From Enterovibrio calviensis DSM 14347 (GTDB lineage: Bacteria > Pseudomonadota > Gammaproteobacteria > Enterobacterales > Vibrionaceae), in NCBI RefSeq assembly GCF_000621165.1, contig NZ_KK211218.1, positions 427,196 to 491,195 of the forward strand: DNA of 64,000 bases. Reading direction: 5' to 3'. The position numbers and the translations under genes are program-made. This document shows, one piece after another, positions 45,693 to 55,291 of the stretch (the first letter of the stretch is position 1; every line of letters begins with the position of its first letter). A model generated the notes under the pieces. That model ran no database searches. It was not told where the DNA came from and saw nothing but the letters and a program-made list of their open reading frames with translations.

Positions 45693-45858
45693 CCACAATG
45701 CAGTAAGTTTCAATTAAACGACGCAGCAATTTAAAGTGGCCTTTTGGCCACTTTTCTTGTTTAACGCCTTATTTTACTGTTACCAAAGCGTCGCTTATTT
45801 GTTTCAGCCATGCTCAGACGTTAAACTGAGACCAACTCCATTAGAACAAGAGACCATC

Positions 45859-46947
45859 ATGCCATTTGCCGAAATTGCGGGCTGGGGTAAATGTTTACCT
45901 CAGGCAGAGCTTACAAATAGTGACATCAGCACAATCATCGACACGTCCGACGAATGGATTTCCTCGCGCACTGGTATTAGCGCCAGACGCATCAGCCACG
46001 TTAATACTTCAGACATGGCTACCGTTGCAGCAAAACATGCGTTAGCAAGCGCAGGAATCAACGGCGAAGACGTTGACTTAATTATTGTTGCCACCTGCTC
46101 TCCTGACACACTAATCCCAAATATCGCGTCGAAAGTCCAGCTAGATATTGGCGCCAAACGCGCAGCAGCTTTTGATTTAAACGCAGCCTGTACGGGTTTC
46201 CTCTATGCGTTAGAAACTGCAACACGCATGATCCAAGCCGGCGCATATAAACATGCTGTTGTTATCGGTGCAGAACGACTAACGTGGTACCTCGATTGGA
46301 GTAAACGAGATACCGCCGTATTATTTGGGGATGGCGCAGGCGCCGTTGTTCTCAGTAAAACCGATAAAGAAGTCGGCTTACTTGATGCTCAATTGGGCTG
46401 TGATGCTGAAGGCCGTGATGTACTGGCCATTCCAGCCTTTGGTACTGCAATGCAGCGCTTTGAAGAAGACAGTGGCTATTTCAGCTTCAATTTCGTAGGT
46501 CGTGAAATATTTCGACGTGCCGTAAAAGGTATGGGGGCAGCAGCCAGCGCTGTATTGGATCGCGCTAACGCGACCGCCAGTGACATTGACCTTGTCATCC
46601 CTCACCAAGCGAACAAGCGCATTATTGAAGCGCTTTGCGACCACGCTAAGATTCCGTTAGACAAAGCCTTCATCAATATACACAAATACGGAAACACCTC
46701 TGCTGCTACCATTCCTATCGCGCTATGTGAAGCCGTTGAAGAAGGTCGTGTGACGCCAAATAGCACCTTACTGATGGCAGCGTTTGGCGCAGGGTTAACT
46801 TGGGGCGCAGGTATGATTCGTTGGGGCGATCGTGTCACTCCACTGACAACGTCAGACGCGGCATTGCCCGAGCCTGAAACATCGGCACTGGGGCTGCTAG
46901 AAAACGCCGTCAAACATTGCAAAGAGAATGCCGAGAAGAACCAATAG
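45859..46947 (+). CDS. Beta-ketoacyl-ACP synthase III-like protein (second FabH)
   Basis: A 362-residue thiolase-fold condensing enzyme with the FabH triad in context: Cys in [15 protein letters not shown], His in [12 protein letters not shown] and Asn in [17 protein letters not shown] 45859 begins the typical N-terminus [13 protein letters not shown]; the frame to 45736 adds a hydrophobic stretch with no ribosome site. It is outside any fatty acid gene cluster, between a transporter and a diguanylate cyclase, so it is probably a second FabH for initiation with alternative acyl-CoA rather than the housekeeping enzyme. An extra C-terminal 30-residue tail is present. An IS-end-derived hairpin follows the gene. 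Confidence 0.9.
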   Translation: MPFAEIAGWGKCLPQAELTNSDISTIIDTSDEWISSRTGISARRISHVNTSDMATVAAKHALASAGINGEDVDLIIVATCSPDTLIPNIASKVQLDIGAKRAAAFDLNAACTGFLYALETATRMIQAGAYKHAVVIGAERLTWYLDWSKRDTAVLFGDGAGAVVLSKTDKEVGLLDAQLGCDAEGRDVLAIPAFGTAMQRFEEDSGYFSFNFVGREIFRRAVKGMGAAASAVLDRANATASDIDLVIPHQANKRIIEALCDHAKIPLDKAFINIHKYGNTSAATIPIALCEAVEEGRVTPNSTLLMAAFGAGLTWGAGMIRWGDRVTPLTTSDAALPEPETSALGLLENAVKHCKENAEKNQ

Positions 46948-47021
46948 CGCTCTCACAATTTCAGAGTGCCATTAGTTCAAGAGTCAAAGCGGCGCTCTCG
47001 ATAAAGAAAAAGCAGCGATAA

Positions 47022-47090
47022 TGAACTGACCCCCAATAGTTGGACAACCAATTATTGGGGGTCTTTTTATGTCTAAGTACAGTAAATCAC
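47022..47090 (+). mobile_element. IS3-family-like left-end fragment
   Basis: TGAACTGACCCCCAATAG at 47022 onward followed by TTGGACA is the typical left terminal sequence of IS3/IS150-type elements; a start codon and MSKYSK, like an OrfA beginning, follow at 47069. The coding part breaks off within about seven codons, directly before the diguanylate cyclase stop codon. No right end or transposase is present, so only about 70 bases remain. The identification rests on remembered IS ends, not on a database match. Confidence 0.6.
47029..47067 (+). terminator. Hairpin formed by the IS-end fragment
   Basis: GACCCCCAATA/TATTGGGGGTC (with a one-base T bulge position) followed by five T residues; a ready-made plus-strand terminator for the FabH-like gene. 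Confidence 0.75.
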
Positions 47091-47091
47091 A

Positions 47092-48459
47092 TCAAGCATC
47101 AGCGGGTATCAGCGATTCGGCGAATACCTCTACTCGATTTCTACCACCGTTCTTCGCGCGGTATAGTGCGTCGTCGGCGTCAGCAATCATCGCAGCAATG
47201 CTCGCTTGGCGCATCGAAGAAACACCGATACTGCACGACAGCAATTCACCATGAGGCCAAGTCGCCGCTTCAAACGCCCAACGGATTTTTTCAGCTAGGA
47301 ATGATGCTTGTGCTAAGTTCCGTTTCGGACAGAAAATTACAAACTCTTCTCCTCCCCAACGTACGATCACATCGCTACCTGAAGCGGATTCTCGCATGAT
47401 GTCTGCAGCCAACACGAGTAAACGATCCCCCATGTCATGTCCGTAGGTATCATTCACGTGTTTAAAGTGATCAATGTCCAAACACAACACAGTACAACTT
47501 CTGTCTGCTCGTGACGTAATGCGTTCTTCAAGCGCTTCGTATATATCTAGACGATTTCGTAACCCTGTCAGCGCATCCGTCGTTGCTAGCACAGACAAGG
47601 TTTCACTTTTCTGCTTCAAAGCCACGTTGATGGTTCTGAGTCGCTCTGCGCGGGAGCGCTCCAGCTTATACGTCAGCCGACTCTGTCGGTACTTCAGAGC
47701 AAGAATAACTACCACTACAACAAGCCACAGAGAGGTAAGCCCTCTAAACAGTTGTGATTCAGACAACCAAAGCCCTTCAAAACGCAGGCTTTTGATTTCC
47801 AATCGATGGTCACCAAATACCGGAGTGCTGCTGGTCGCTATCTCTACAAGCGGCACATTGTTAAGTTCTGGCCCAGAATGCTTCAATGCCAAATCTCGGC
47901 CGGCTATCCACCATGACAACACCTGAAATGCTTTCAGTGGCAGCGTGTATTCAGACATTGTTTCGCTAGGGGTATATTCCAAGCCATTAAACTTAAGAGA
48001 TACGGGATCATCGACAGTGGAGTACGCTGGATTATAGTTACGAAGGTAAACACGTAAGCGCTCGTTGGGCTTGGGCGCGATATAAGACGCTTCAATGACC
48101 AATGAATGGTAATGCGTTAAGTCGACACCTTTCGTCACATCATCGCGAATGCTGATTGCGACTTCACAAAAAGGCCATTGATACGCCCTACCCAAGGTGC
48201 AACCTAATACCACGTTGCCAGAATCATCTGTTGTTACATCACCTTGAGTGTCTCCTCCCATCGGCGTGTCATCAATATACCGGTAGGTTAGCTCTGTCGG
48301 TGACAACACATATGTTGATTTCGCGCCACCAGCATAAAACCATATAATTGAAGCAATAGAAAAAAATACGAGCGTGAACAGTACGATCAATGTTCTCGAC
48401 GAGGATGCACTAGAAGTCACAGAATCATTCATCCAATTATTATTAACACCAATCTTCAC
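47092..48459 (-). CDS. Membrane-bound GGDEF diguanylate cyclase
   Basis: A 455-residue inner-membrane protein: a transmembrane helix at about 23-42, a periplasmic beta-rich sensor-like domain (about 50-235, with SLKFNGLEYTPSETMSEYTLPLKAF), a second helix around 242-260, a short coiled coil, and a C-terminal GGDEF domain. The active-site motif is GGEEF at 369-373, so synthesis of cyclic di-GMP is likely. The position of the inhibitory RxxD site reads SGSD, so product feedback control is probably lost. The start is GTG at 48459 or ATG at 48432; neither has a strong ribosome site. It is convergent with the FabH-like gene. Confidence 0.85.
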   Translation of the reverse strand: MKIGVNNNWMNDSVTSSASSSRTLIVLFTLVFFSIASIIWFYAGGAKSTYVLSPTELTYRYIDDTPMGGDTQGDVTTDDSGNVVLGCTLGRAYQWPFCEVAISIRDDVTKGVDLTHYHSLVIEASYIAPKPNERLRVYLRNYNPAYSTVDDPVSLKFNGLEYTPSETMSEYTLPLKAFQVLSWWIAGRDLALKHSGPELNNVPLVEIATSSTPVFGDHRLEIKSLRFEGLWLSESQLFRGLTSLWLVVVVVILALKYRQSRLTYKLERSRAERLRTINVALKQKSETLSVLATTDALTGLRNRLDIYEALEERITSRADRSCTVLCLDIDHFKHVNDTYGHDMGDRLLVLAADIMRESASGSDVIVRWGGEEFVIFCPKRNLAQASFLAEKIRWAFEAATWPHGELLSCSIGVSSMRQASIAAMIADADDALYRAKNGGRNRVEVFAESLIPADA

Positions 48460-48532
48460 AGGGAGTTCGTAAATGCCTCAATACAAAAAGGGAAACCAAG
48501 ACGCCATCGCTTAATGAATACAGAAAAGGCAT

Positions 48533-48550
48533 CAATACGATGCCTTTCAA
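48533..48550 (-). terminator. Terminator of nagK
   Basis: AAAGGCATC/GATGCCTTT stem with an AATAC loop; minus-strand T tract TTTTCTG. Confidence 0.7.
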
Positions 48551-48566
48551 TATCAGCCCGACAGCA

Positions 48567-49472
48567 CTATATATTCAGGAAAGCAGCGCCGCGGACACCG
48601 CCGGAATCGCCGTATTTTGCTTTGATAACTGTTGGTGGGTTGGCGATGGACAACAGGTACTTAGGTAAACGCTTTGGCATCTCTTCATAGATGTAATCGA
48701 AGTTTGATAAACCGCCACCAAGAACAACCACGTCAGGGTCAATACCTGTAAACAATCCGCCAAAGACCATGGCGAGCATCTCTATGTACTTGTCGACGAA
48801 TTCAGCATCGCGTTCAACGCCTGCTTTAAAGTCAGAAATAATATCGATCGCTTTCTTATCTTCACCGTGAAAATGCGAATACAGCATTTCGAAACCACGA
48901 CCTGATAGATAGTTATCAATACAGCCTTTCTTCTCACAACCACATTCGAAGATCGGCGCGTTATCACCTAGGTGCAACCATGCGTCGATAGGCATACGCA
49001 TGTGGCCAAGTTCGCCAGCCACATTGTTTTTGCCTGAAAGTACTTTGCCATTAACAACGATGCCGCCACCAAAACCGGTGCCGAGAATCAACCCAAGGAC
49101 AATTTTCTCGCCCTGCAGTGACTTGTCCCATGCTTCTGATAGCGCAAAACAGTTTGCATCGTTATTTAGCGCGACCTTGCGTCCGATTTTTGCTTCTAAA
49201 TCAGCGCGAAGTGTTCTTCCTTTCGCTGCCGGAACATTGACCGTTAATACCGATCCATCTTCGGCTTTTTCAATACCAGGAATACCGAGGCCCACAGTGC
49301 CTTCACACCCCAACTCTTGGTCATACTTAGCCACCAAGCTTGCAAGTGTTTCGATCAACAGTGAGTAGTCGTCCCCTGGCGTGGGCACGCGTTCCGACGC
49401 AACACGATTCAAATCGCGATCAAACGCGCCAAATTCAATTTTTGTCCCACCCACGTCAAAGCCGTAATACAT
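48567..49472 (-). CDS. nagK: N-acetyl-D-glucosamine kinase
   Basis: A 301-residue ROK-family kinase phosphorylating GlcNAc salvaged from cell-wall or chitin turnover. It has the ATP-binding [17 protein letters not shown] at the N-terminus, the catalytic [12 protein letters not shown] and [12 protein letters not shown] segments, and the ROK zinc motif [19 protein letters not shown]. Length and motifs match E. coli NagK (303). It stands alone between a terminator and a repeat-rich spacer, upstream of the diguanylate cyclase. Confidence 0.94.
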   Translation of the reverse strand: MYYGFDVGGTKIEFGAFDRDLNRVASERVPTPGDDYSLLIETLASLVAKYDQELGCEGTVGLGIPGIEKAEDGSVLTVNVPAAKGRTLRADLEAKIGRKVALNNDANCFALSEAWDKSLQGEKIVLGLILGTGFGGGIVVNGKVLSGKNNVAGELGHMRMPIDAWLHLGDNAPIFECGCEKKGCIDNYLSGRGFEMLYSHFHGEDKKAIDIISDFKAGVERDAEFVDKYIEMLAMVFGGLFTGIDPDVVVLGGGLSNFDYIYEEMPKRLPKYLLSIANPPTVIKAKYGDSGGVRGAAFLNI

Positions 49473-49626
49473 CCTTTACTCCATTGTTCCTAAACTAAAA
49501 TCTATAATCTGTCCGAATTATCCCTGTTTCAAACGCTTGGGAATGTGATTAAAGACAAAATAACCTTTCGTGTACGTTGCTGACTACTGTGATTATGAGC
49601 GGTAAGTCGCATTAATTTGTCCCACA

Positions 49627-49684
49627 ATACCCAAGCAACCTGAAAATGCAGGATTCAGCGAGAATCTTCAGGTTACTTGGGTAT
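49627..49684. repeat. Full-length palindromic dispersed repeat (58 bases)
   Basis: Arms ATACCCAAG-C-AACCTGAA and TTCAGGTT-A-CTTGGGTAT pair over 17 of 18 positions, separated by AATGCAGGATTCAGCGAGAATC. This is the most complete of the copies in the window and overlaps the 3' end of the next gene. Confidence 0.9.
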
Positions 49685-50399
49685 CGGCGGGGCGAATCTC
49701 TCTAAACTTCTCCAATGCACCGGGAATGGGAAGGCTGCGTTGCTTCTTGCCGGTTATATAGTGCTCACGAAACACATCAAACCAAGCGTCCAGACAAGCC
49801 GATGCTTCTTTCTCTCCAGCCAATTCAAGCACTCTCGCGGCCACTTCTGCCGTCGCTAGTTGACATTCACCAGCCGCTTCTCGCATCTGATAACGAGATT
49901 GCGCATCAGGCTTGATGCTAAGCACGGGAATAGTATCGAGCCAAGGGCTTTTGCGGAAAATCTTTTTCGCCTCGCTCCATGTTCCATCAATCATGATGAA
50001 CAAAGGGCGTTTCCCTTCTTGAAGTACAGGTTGATTGACGACACGCTGCTCTTCCGCATATTGCTCAGGGAACACAACAAAGGGTTGCCAGCTAAGGTCA
50101 TTGATAAGGGCCAGCATCTCTTCATTAGGCTGCTTACGCGACCAAATATAGGCATAAGTGTCTTTGACCGTATCTGCAATCAAACGCCCTGTGTTACTTG
50201 GCTTCAGTACTTCATCGTCATACATGACCAGCAAGAACCCAGCGTGTGTCGCCAACGTGCGTCTTTCTGCACAGATACAAAGACGTTCAACCACCATGCA
50301 ATGAATACAACGAACGACACTGGCACCTCGCGCACGAAAAGGCTTCGTGGACTGGGCTAAGCGTTGATCATAAAGTTGATGAATTGAATGGAAGTTCAT
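49668..50399 (-). CDS. tapT: DTW-domain tRNA-uridine aminocarboxypropyltransferase
   Basis: A 243-residue member of the DTW family; E. coli TapT (YfiP) makes acp3U47 in tRNA. Visible: an N-terminal zinc-binding cysteine cluster, CIHCMVVERLCICAERR (about 32-48), the FLLVMYDDEVLKPSNTGRLI segment and the DTW motif in IDGTWSEAKKIFRKS. The C-terminal ADTQVT and the stop codon are encoded by the right arm of a palindromic repeat, so the native C-terminus was probably replaced. The symbol rests on family assignment. Confidence 0.87.
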   Translation of the reverse strand: MNFHSIHQLYDQRLAQSTKPFRARGASVVRCIHCMVVERLCICAERRTLATHAGFLLVMYDDEVLKPSNTGRLIADTVKDTYAYIWSRKQPNEEMLALINDLSWQPFVVFPEQYAEEQRVVNQPVLQEGKRPLFIMIDGTWSEAKKIFRKSPWLDTIPVLSIKPDAQSRYQMREAAGECQLATAEVAARVLELAGEKEASACLDAWFDVFREHYITGKKQRSLPIPGALEKFREIRPADTQVT

Positions 50400-50518
50400 T
50401 GAATGCGCCTAAAGAGAATAAAGGCGCATTTTAATCAGAGAATGGTTCGGTGCAACCACAAGTTGGTGATTGCACGAAAACAGGTGTCAGGCGTCAGCCA
50501 CCGATTAGGCGTAGTAAC

Positions 50519-50863
50519 CTATGCGCACTCAGAAACAGCGGCGTCAAATAGGTTCTTAACAAGGCCAATATACTCTTCGAGTACATTGATTTGAGCATAG
50601 GTCGGTTTTTGCTTCCATACCGAGCTCAGTATCTCTTCCAAATCGGCAACAACTTTATCTGCTTCACTCATCACTTCAAAGCGAAGTGCTTGAGGCATAT
50701 CTTTGTTTTGGTCACAAATTGCCATGATTTGACTGGCGACCAATTCATGAACAAGATCTTCAATGGTTTCAGAACCGACTTTGTCTCCAGGCGCAGAAAA
50801 CGAACCCAAGTTTTCAACAAAATACTCGATCAAAGCCTCATATCCACTCGACTCAACGACCAT
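50519..50863 (-). CDS. Small helical conserved protein, possibly DUF3802
   Basis: A 114-residue acidic, mostly helical cytosolic protein without signal or membrane segments: SGYEALIEYFVENLGSF, IEDLVHELVASQIMAICDQN, FEVMSEADKVVADLEEILSSVW. It resembles DUF3802 proteins of Vibrio and Shewanella from memory only. It is transcribed toward the DTW gene with a 119-base gap and is divergent from the histidine kinase gene. No function is known. Confidence 0.75.
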   Translation of the reverse strand: MVVESSGYEALIEYFVENLGSFSAPGDKVGSETIEDLVHELVASQIMAICDQNKDMPQALRFEVMSEADKVVADLEEILSSVWKQKPTYAQINVLEEYIGLVKNLFDAAVSECA

Positions 50864-51130
50864 CTATTTTCTCCACTACGTAACTTCTTTGGTTCAATTT
50901 TATTGCGCTGATTTGAAAATTGATACCAATAAATTCGTCACATGTCACTTATTTGAATCATAGCGCTCACAACCTAAGCATGCGTACTACATTATAAGTT
51001 CATGTTCTCTGAGTGGGTGTTCATAGCCTCAGTTATCCACCAGATTTCACCTGCATTCATAGCGGCGAGAAACGCTTAAAAACATACAGCCCGCACTTAA
51101 GGACAGAGTGCACTTCATCAAGGATTCGAG

Positions 51131-54100
51131 ATGTCAGATAAGCAAATTCAGCGCGCGAACCAATTTCCTTTTTCAAAAAGCATTGTCGGCAAGGTCGGAT
51201 TCATCATGGCCATGATGACGCTTTGTGCCATGTTACTTTCCGTTTCTACCTATGTGATGCATGACAGTGCGAGCACCGACACCACCAACACCAGTCAGTT
51301 GGAAATTCCAAGCGCCCTTTTGTCCGTTTCTATGCTGCGGTATGCAGGTGAAATGAATCGAAGTATGTTGAGTTATGCCCTGGGGCAAGACGGCGCGCTG
51401 GACACTTACTACAAGAAAAAGAACAAGTTTGAAGTATCACTCCTTGAACTGCGCAAGATTCATCACGGTAACACAACACACCTTGAGCAAATCGAATCAA
51501 ACTTTGAAGCCTTCGTTAGCAAAATTGAAAATGACGTGATCATGCATTACGACCCACAGAGAGAGAAGTGGGCCATGAACGAAAAGCGACTGATCAAGGC
51601 ACAGTTTGGCGTTGAGTTTTTCCGAATGATCAGCCAATTCCCAAATCAGACTCAACTCCTTACGCCGCGAGTGCAGATTGAAAGAGAGTACACAATTAAA
51701 CTCCTCAAAGAAGAGGCGGACGACATGATGACGTCTGTCTTTTTCTATCTCAACGGAGAAGACAACCAAATCCAAAAGTTCGATGAAAACTCCGTATCCT
51801 TTGATCGCCATATCGCGCAATTAAAAGAAACAACCATCGACTCAAAAGAGTTGAGCGCGCTCGATAAGATCCAATCCCTAAACGAAGCACTCGTGGTTCG
51901 CACTGCGCGTATTTTTAATGAATATGAGCCGTTAAAAAAAGAACAAGCCATTCAGTCTTTAAAAGCCATCAACAACCTTGAGTACAAAACGCTTGAATCG
52001 TCATTGACCGAGTTCTCTAGGGACGCCAGTTTCAGCGCCGCCAACTCAATGGCCAGTTTGAACAATGTGCTAAAAAACAACCAAATATCCTTCTTTGCCC
52101 TATTCGCCATCATGTCATTGGTCAGTATCGTTTTAACTGTCTATATCTACAAAATGGTGACTCAGCCAATCGCTCGACTCGCGGATACAATGAGAAACTT
52201 AGCGGACGGTAATACCGAAACCCCTATTCCATATAAAAATAGGCCTGACGAAGTCGGACAGATTTCGCATGCGCTAAGCTCTTTTCGTGATCACATCATT
52301 TCGCGTAATCAGGCAAGAGAACAATTGCTCTATCAAAAAGAATTGGCCGAATCCGCCTCAAAGACCAAAGCACAGTTTCTTGCAGCAATGAGCCATGAAA
52401 TTCGTACGCCAATGAACGGCGTCATCGGTATGATAGATATACTTCGTCGCTCCAAGCTAGATACAACGCAATTAGGCGTTGCCAACACAGTGCGTGATTC
52501 AGCCCTTTCACTGCTTTCCATCATCAACGACATTCTCGATTTTTCCCGTATCGAAGCCGGAAAGATGCGTATTGATGACGTGCCATTTTCCCTTCGTAAC
52601 ATTGCCGAACAAGTCATGGACAACTTGGCCACTGAAGCCAGTGACAAAAATGTATCTTTGACGCTTTATGTCGCACCAACGGTGCCCTCCTCCTTGTCAG
52701 GCGATCCAACTCGGATAAGACAAATTCTGTTTAACCTGATGGGCAATGGCATCAAATTTTCGGGTGGGCAACCGCATCGTGGCGAAGTGCAGGTATGGAT
52801 TCGAGACCAATCGGACGATGAAGGTAGCTCGTTGGTGTCCATTGAAATTCGAGACAATGGTATCGGTATTAGCCCGGACAAACTCGAAGCGATATTCATG
52901 CCATTTACACAAGCGGAATACTCCACCACTCGACGATATGGCGGTTCGGGCTTGGGCCTTGCGATTAGCCAGAACATCGTGTCATTGATGGGCGGTAACA
53001 TCAGAGCAGAGAGTGAAGAAGGTATCGGCTCCACCTTTACCGTTACATTCAAACTTCCGATCGCGAAAAATATCAACACGCCGAGTTGTTGCAACATTGA
53101 CCTGCTCAATCAAGCCGCTGCATCGTTGAACAATCTTATCTGTGTTAACACGTTGGAAAACGGCGCACTTAAAGTGGGTATTGATAATTACCTACAGCAG
53201 ATGAACATCTTGAACCATAGTCTTTCGGTTGAATTGCTCCACCAGCAGAAATTTGAGAGAGACGATGTTAAGTACGTCATCATTTGTCGTGACTATCTCC
53301 AAACGAAGCAGCTCATGCCGCCATTCATCTCTACCAACGCTGATATTCGCTACCTCGAATTGGACATGACACTCCCCGTGCATCGCTACGGCGGTATCGA
53401 TGTGTTTGCCATTTATGCGTCTCCGATGAAGCTATCCACCCTTCTGAGTGGGCTACGCATTTGCGTGGGGTTAGAAAGCCCTGACTATCCTGCACTTGAT
53501 ACCACAGCCCGTGAAGCATTTATGGAACGTTCAGACCAAGATAACGGCACCATATTGGTGGCGGAAGATAACGTTACGAACCAGACTGTCATCAACAAGC
53601 AGCTAACCTACCTTGGATATAACGTCGTCATGACCTCCGACGGCCTAGAAGCACTGCGCGCCTATCGAAAGCAATCCTTCACACTCGTCCTCACTGACTG
53701 TCACATGCCTAATATGGACGGCTATGAATTGACTCAAGCAATTCGTGTCGTACAAAAGGAGCGCAATGAATTCGTGCCTATCATCGCACTCACGGCCAAC
53801 GCCCTTGTGGGCGAAGCCGAACGATGCATAGAAACTGGCATGAATGATTTCATTGCCAAACCTGTCGAAATTGACGTTATACAGCGCGTTCTCAGCAAGT
53901 GGTGTTCAAAAAGCGAACCCTATTCGGATGTTGCTCTGCGACCACAATCGGACCAACACACAATGGAAGACACTCCGTTGGAATTGACAGTCACTACACC
54001 AACGCAGACCCAGACACAAACGCCAACGCCAACGACGGTTGAACTTGAACCTAGCGTGCTCGACAAGCTGTTTTGGGGTGACAAGGAAACCTATTGTGAT

Positions 54101-54415
54101 GTTCTCGGTGAGTACGTCAAACACTGCGTGCCGGAGCTTAAAGACCTCGCTGTCTCGCACGCCCCTTACGATTTCGAAAAAATTAAAGCCTCTGCACATA
54201 AATTAAAAACCTCTTCTCGCAGTATCGGCGCCTTTGATTTGTCTGACCTATGTGTGTCATTAGAACAAAGCGCTAACACCAACGATGAAAACGTTGAGTC
54301 GCTGCTATTCGCTTTGGGAGAACAACTTGAAGGCACCATTCGCGCCGTAGAAACAAAAAGAGACGACCTACAAGCCGAGCTTGATTATGCAAAAGCAGAC
54401 ACACCTAACACGTGA
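51131..54415 (+). CDS. Hybrid sensor histidine kinase with receiver and Hpt domains
   Basis: A 1094-residue inner-membrane phosphorelay kinase. Order: transmembrane helix (about 22-45), a long periplasmic helical sensor to about 315, second helix (about 318-338), HAMP, HisKA with the H box SHEIRTPMN (His422), HATPase with GNGIKFSGG (N box), DNGIGISPDKL and GGSGLGLAIS; a degenerate receiver-like region (about 650-790) without recognisable acidic pocket; a true receiver with Asp856 in LVLTDCHMPNMDG; and a C-terminal Hpt with His1023 in SAHKLKTSSRSIG. AAGGA lies six bases before the ATG. The signal sensed and the output regulator are unknown. It is followed closely by a CheX-like gene. Confidence 0.93.
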   Translation: MSDKQIQRANQFPFSKSIVGKVGFIMAMMTLCAMLLSVSTYVMHDSASTDTTNTSQLEIPSALLSVSMLRYAGEMNRSMLSYALGQDGALDTYYKKKNKFEVSLLELRKIHHGNTTHLEQIESNFEAFVSKIENDVIMHYDPQREKWAMNEKRLIKAQFGVEFFRMISQFPNQTQLLTPRVQIEREYTIKLLKEEADDMMTSVFFYLNGEDNQIQKFDENSVSFDRHIAQLKETTIDSKELSALDKIQSLNEALVVRTARIFNEYEPLKKEQAIQSLKAINNLEYKTLESSLTEFSRDASFSAANSMASLNNVLKNNQISFFALFAIMSLVSIVLTVYIYKMVTQPIARLADTMRNLADGNTETPIPYKNRPDEVGQISHALSSFRDHIISRNQAREQLLYQKELAESASKTKAQFLAAMSHEIRTPMNGVIGMIDILRRSKLDTTQLGVANTVRDSALSLLSIINDILDFSRIEAGKMRIDDVPFSLRNIAEQVMDNLATEASDKNVSLTLYVAPTVPSSLSGDPTRIRQILFNLMGNGIKFSGGQPHRGEVQVWIRDQSDDEGSSLVSIEIRDNGIGISPDKLEAIFMPFTQAEYSTTRRYGGSGLGLAISQNIVSLMGGNIRAESEEGIGSTFTVTFKLPIAKNINTPSCCNIDLLNQAAASLNNLICVNTLENGALKVGIDNYLQQMNILNHSLSVELLHQQKFERDDVKYVIICRDYLQTKQLMPPFISTNADIRYLELDMTLPVHRYGGIDVFAIYASPMKLSTLLSGLRICVGLESPDYPALDTTAREAFMERSDQDNGTILVAEDNVTNQTVINKQLTYLGYNVVMTSDGLEALRAYRKQSFTLVLTDCHMPNMDGYELTQAIRVVQKERNEFVPIIALTANALVGEAERCIETGMNDFIAKPVEIDVIQRVLSKWCSKSEPYSDVALRPQSDQHTMEDTPLELTVTTPTQTQTQTPTPTTVELEPSVLDKLFWGDKETYCDVLGEYVKHCVPELKDLAVSHAPYDFEKIKASAHKLKTSSRSIGAFDLSDLCVSLEQSANTNDENVESLLFALGEQLEGTIRAVETKRDDLQAELDYAKADTPNT

Positions 54416-54489
54416 GAACTCAGCAGGTTTCCCGTTTTAGTGCCAAACTTGACGAGATAAATCTAAAAAAACTAACGAGCGAGCCACAT

Positions 54490-55179
54490 ATGAGAAAGAC
54501 GAAAGTTGTCACAACAGAAGATATTCTACTCAAGCTTTGTCAGTCAGTGACTGGCGTACTTAGCAAAGCAACAGACTCATCGGTTCATCACTCTGCCATG
54601 GTGCAGAAGATCACTAAAACCAGTTTGAAGCCCGACTTTGGTTGTTTTGTGTTGTTTGACGGCGGATTTTCTGGCCTTGTTGTCATCAATTTTGATGCTA
54701 AATCTGCGCTTGAGCTGTACAAAAAGTACATGTCAAATATGGGTATGCCCGAAGAAGAGCTTGCTACGCTGCATACATCCGATGAAGTGGCAGACGTCCT
54801 TGGTGAGCTGATGAATCAGATCGTGGGCGATTTTACCGGCAAGGTGAAGCGTTCTTTGCAGACGAACATTACGCAGAATCAACCCAAGATGATGGCCATT
54901 AACAAGAACATTAATGTCACGGTTGATAGCAACATCGAACGACCACAAGCGCGCAGAGTGAGCTTCAGCACTGAAGACAACAATATTTTCTATCTTGAGC
55001 TGGCAATGGAACGCACCGAGTTCATTCAGCTCGAAGAGTTCGAAGAAGCCGAAGAGATCAACCCCGATGCGATCTTAGAAACTGAGGTTTCCAACAAGCT
55101 GAATGGGAAAGACGCAAAATCCGGCAAGAAACAACCTGAAGATGAAACAGATTCTTTGATGGACGATCTCGGCATCTAA
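54490..55179 (+). CDS. CheX/CheC-like protein (DUF3334 type)
   Basis: A 229-residue cytosolic protein with a CheX-like domain: the helix DEVADVLGELMNQIVGDFTGKVKRSL carries the ExxN motif and the following Gly that define catalytic residues in CheX and CheC phosphatases. The C-terminal 50 residues are highly acidic and Lys-rich (EEFEEAEEINPDA... to MDDLGI). The body resembles DUF3334 from memory. ATG 54490 is preferred because it starts the conserved RKTKVVTTEDILLKLCQS; a GTG at 54412 overlaps the kinase stop and would add 26 residues. A phosphatase acting on the neighbouring kinase's receiver is an inference from proximity. Confidence 0.8.
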   Translation: MRKTKVVTTEDILLKLCQSVTGVLSKATDSSVHHSAMVQKITKTSLKPDFGCFVLFDGGFSGLVVINFDAKSALELYKKYMSNMGMPEEELATLHTSDEVADVLGELMNQIVGDFTGKVKRSLQTNITQNQPKMMAINKNINVTVDSNIERPQARRVSFSTEDNNIFYLELAMERTEFIQLEEFEEAEEINPDAILETEVSNKLNGKDAKSGKKQPEDETDSLMDDLGI

Positions 55180-55291
55180 GCCCCAATTCAAGTGATAAAC
55201 ACCGATAAATCTAGATACCTTCGTGGCGGTTTCCCGCCACTATCGACTGCCAGCTTGGCGTCGCTTCAATAACACCAAGGAGCCTAGGTTA

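Noticed and set aside
52666-53109. Open frame of 147 codons on the minus strand within the histidine kinase gene
   Set aside because: Shadow of conserved HATPase coding sequence; no start signal.
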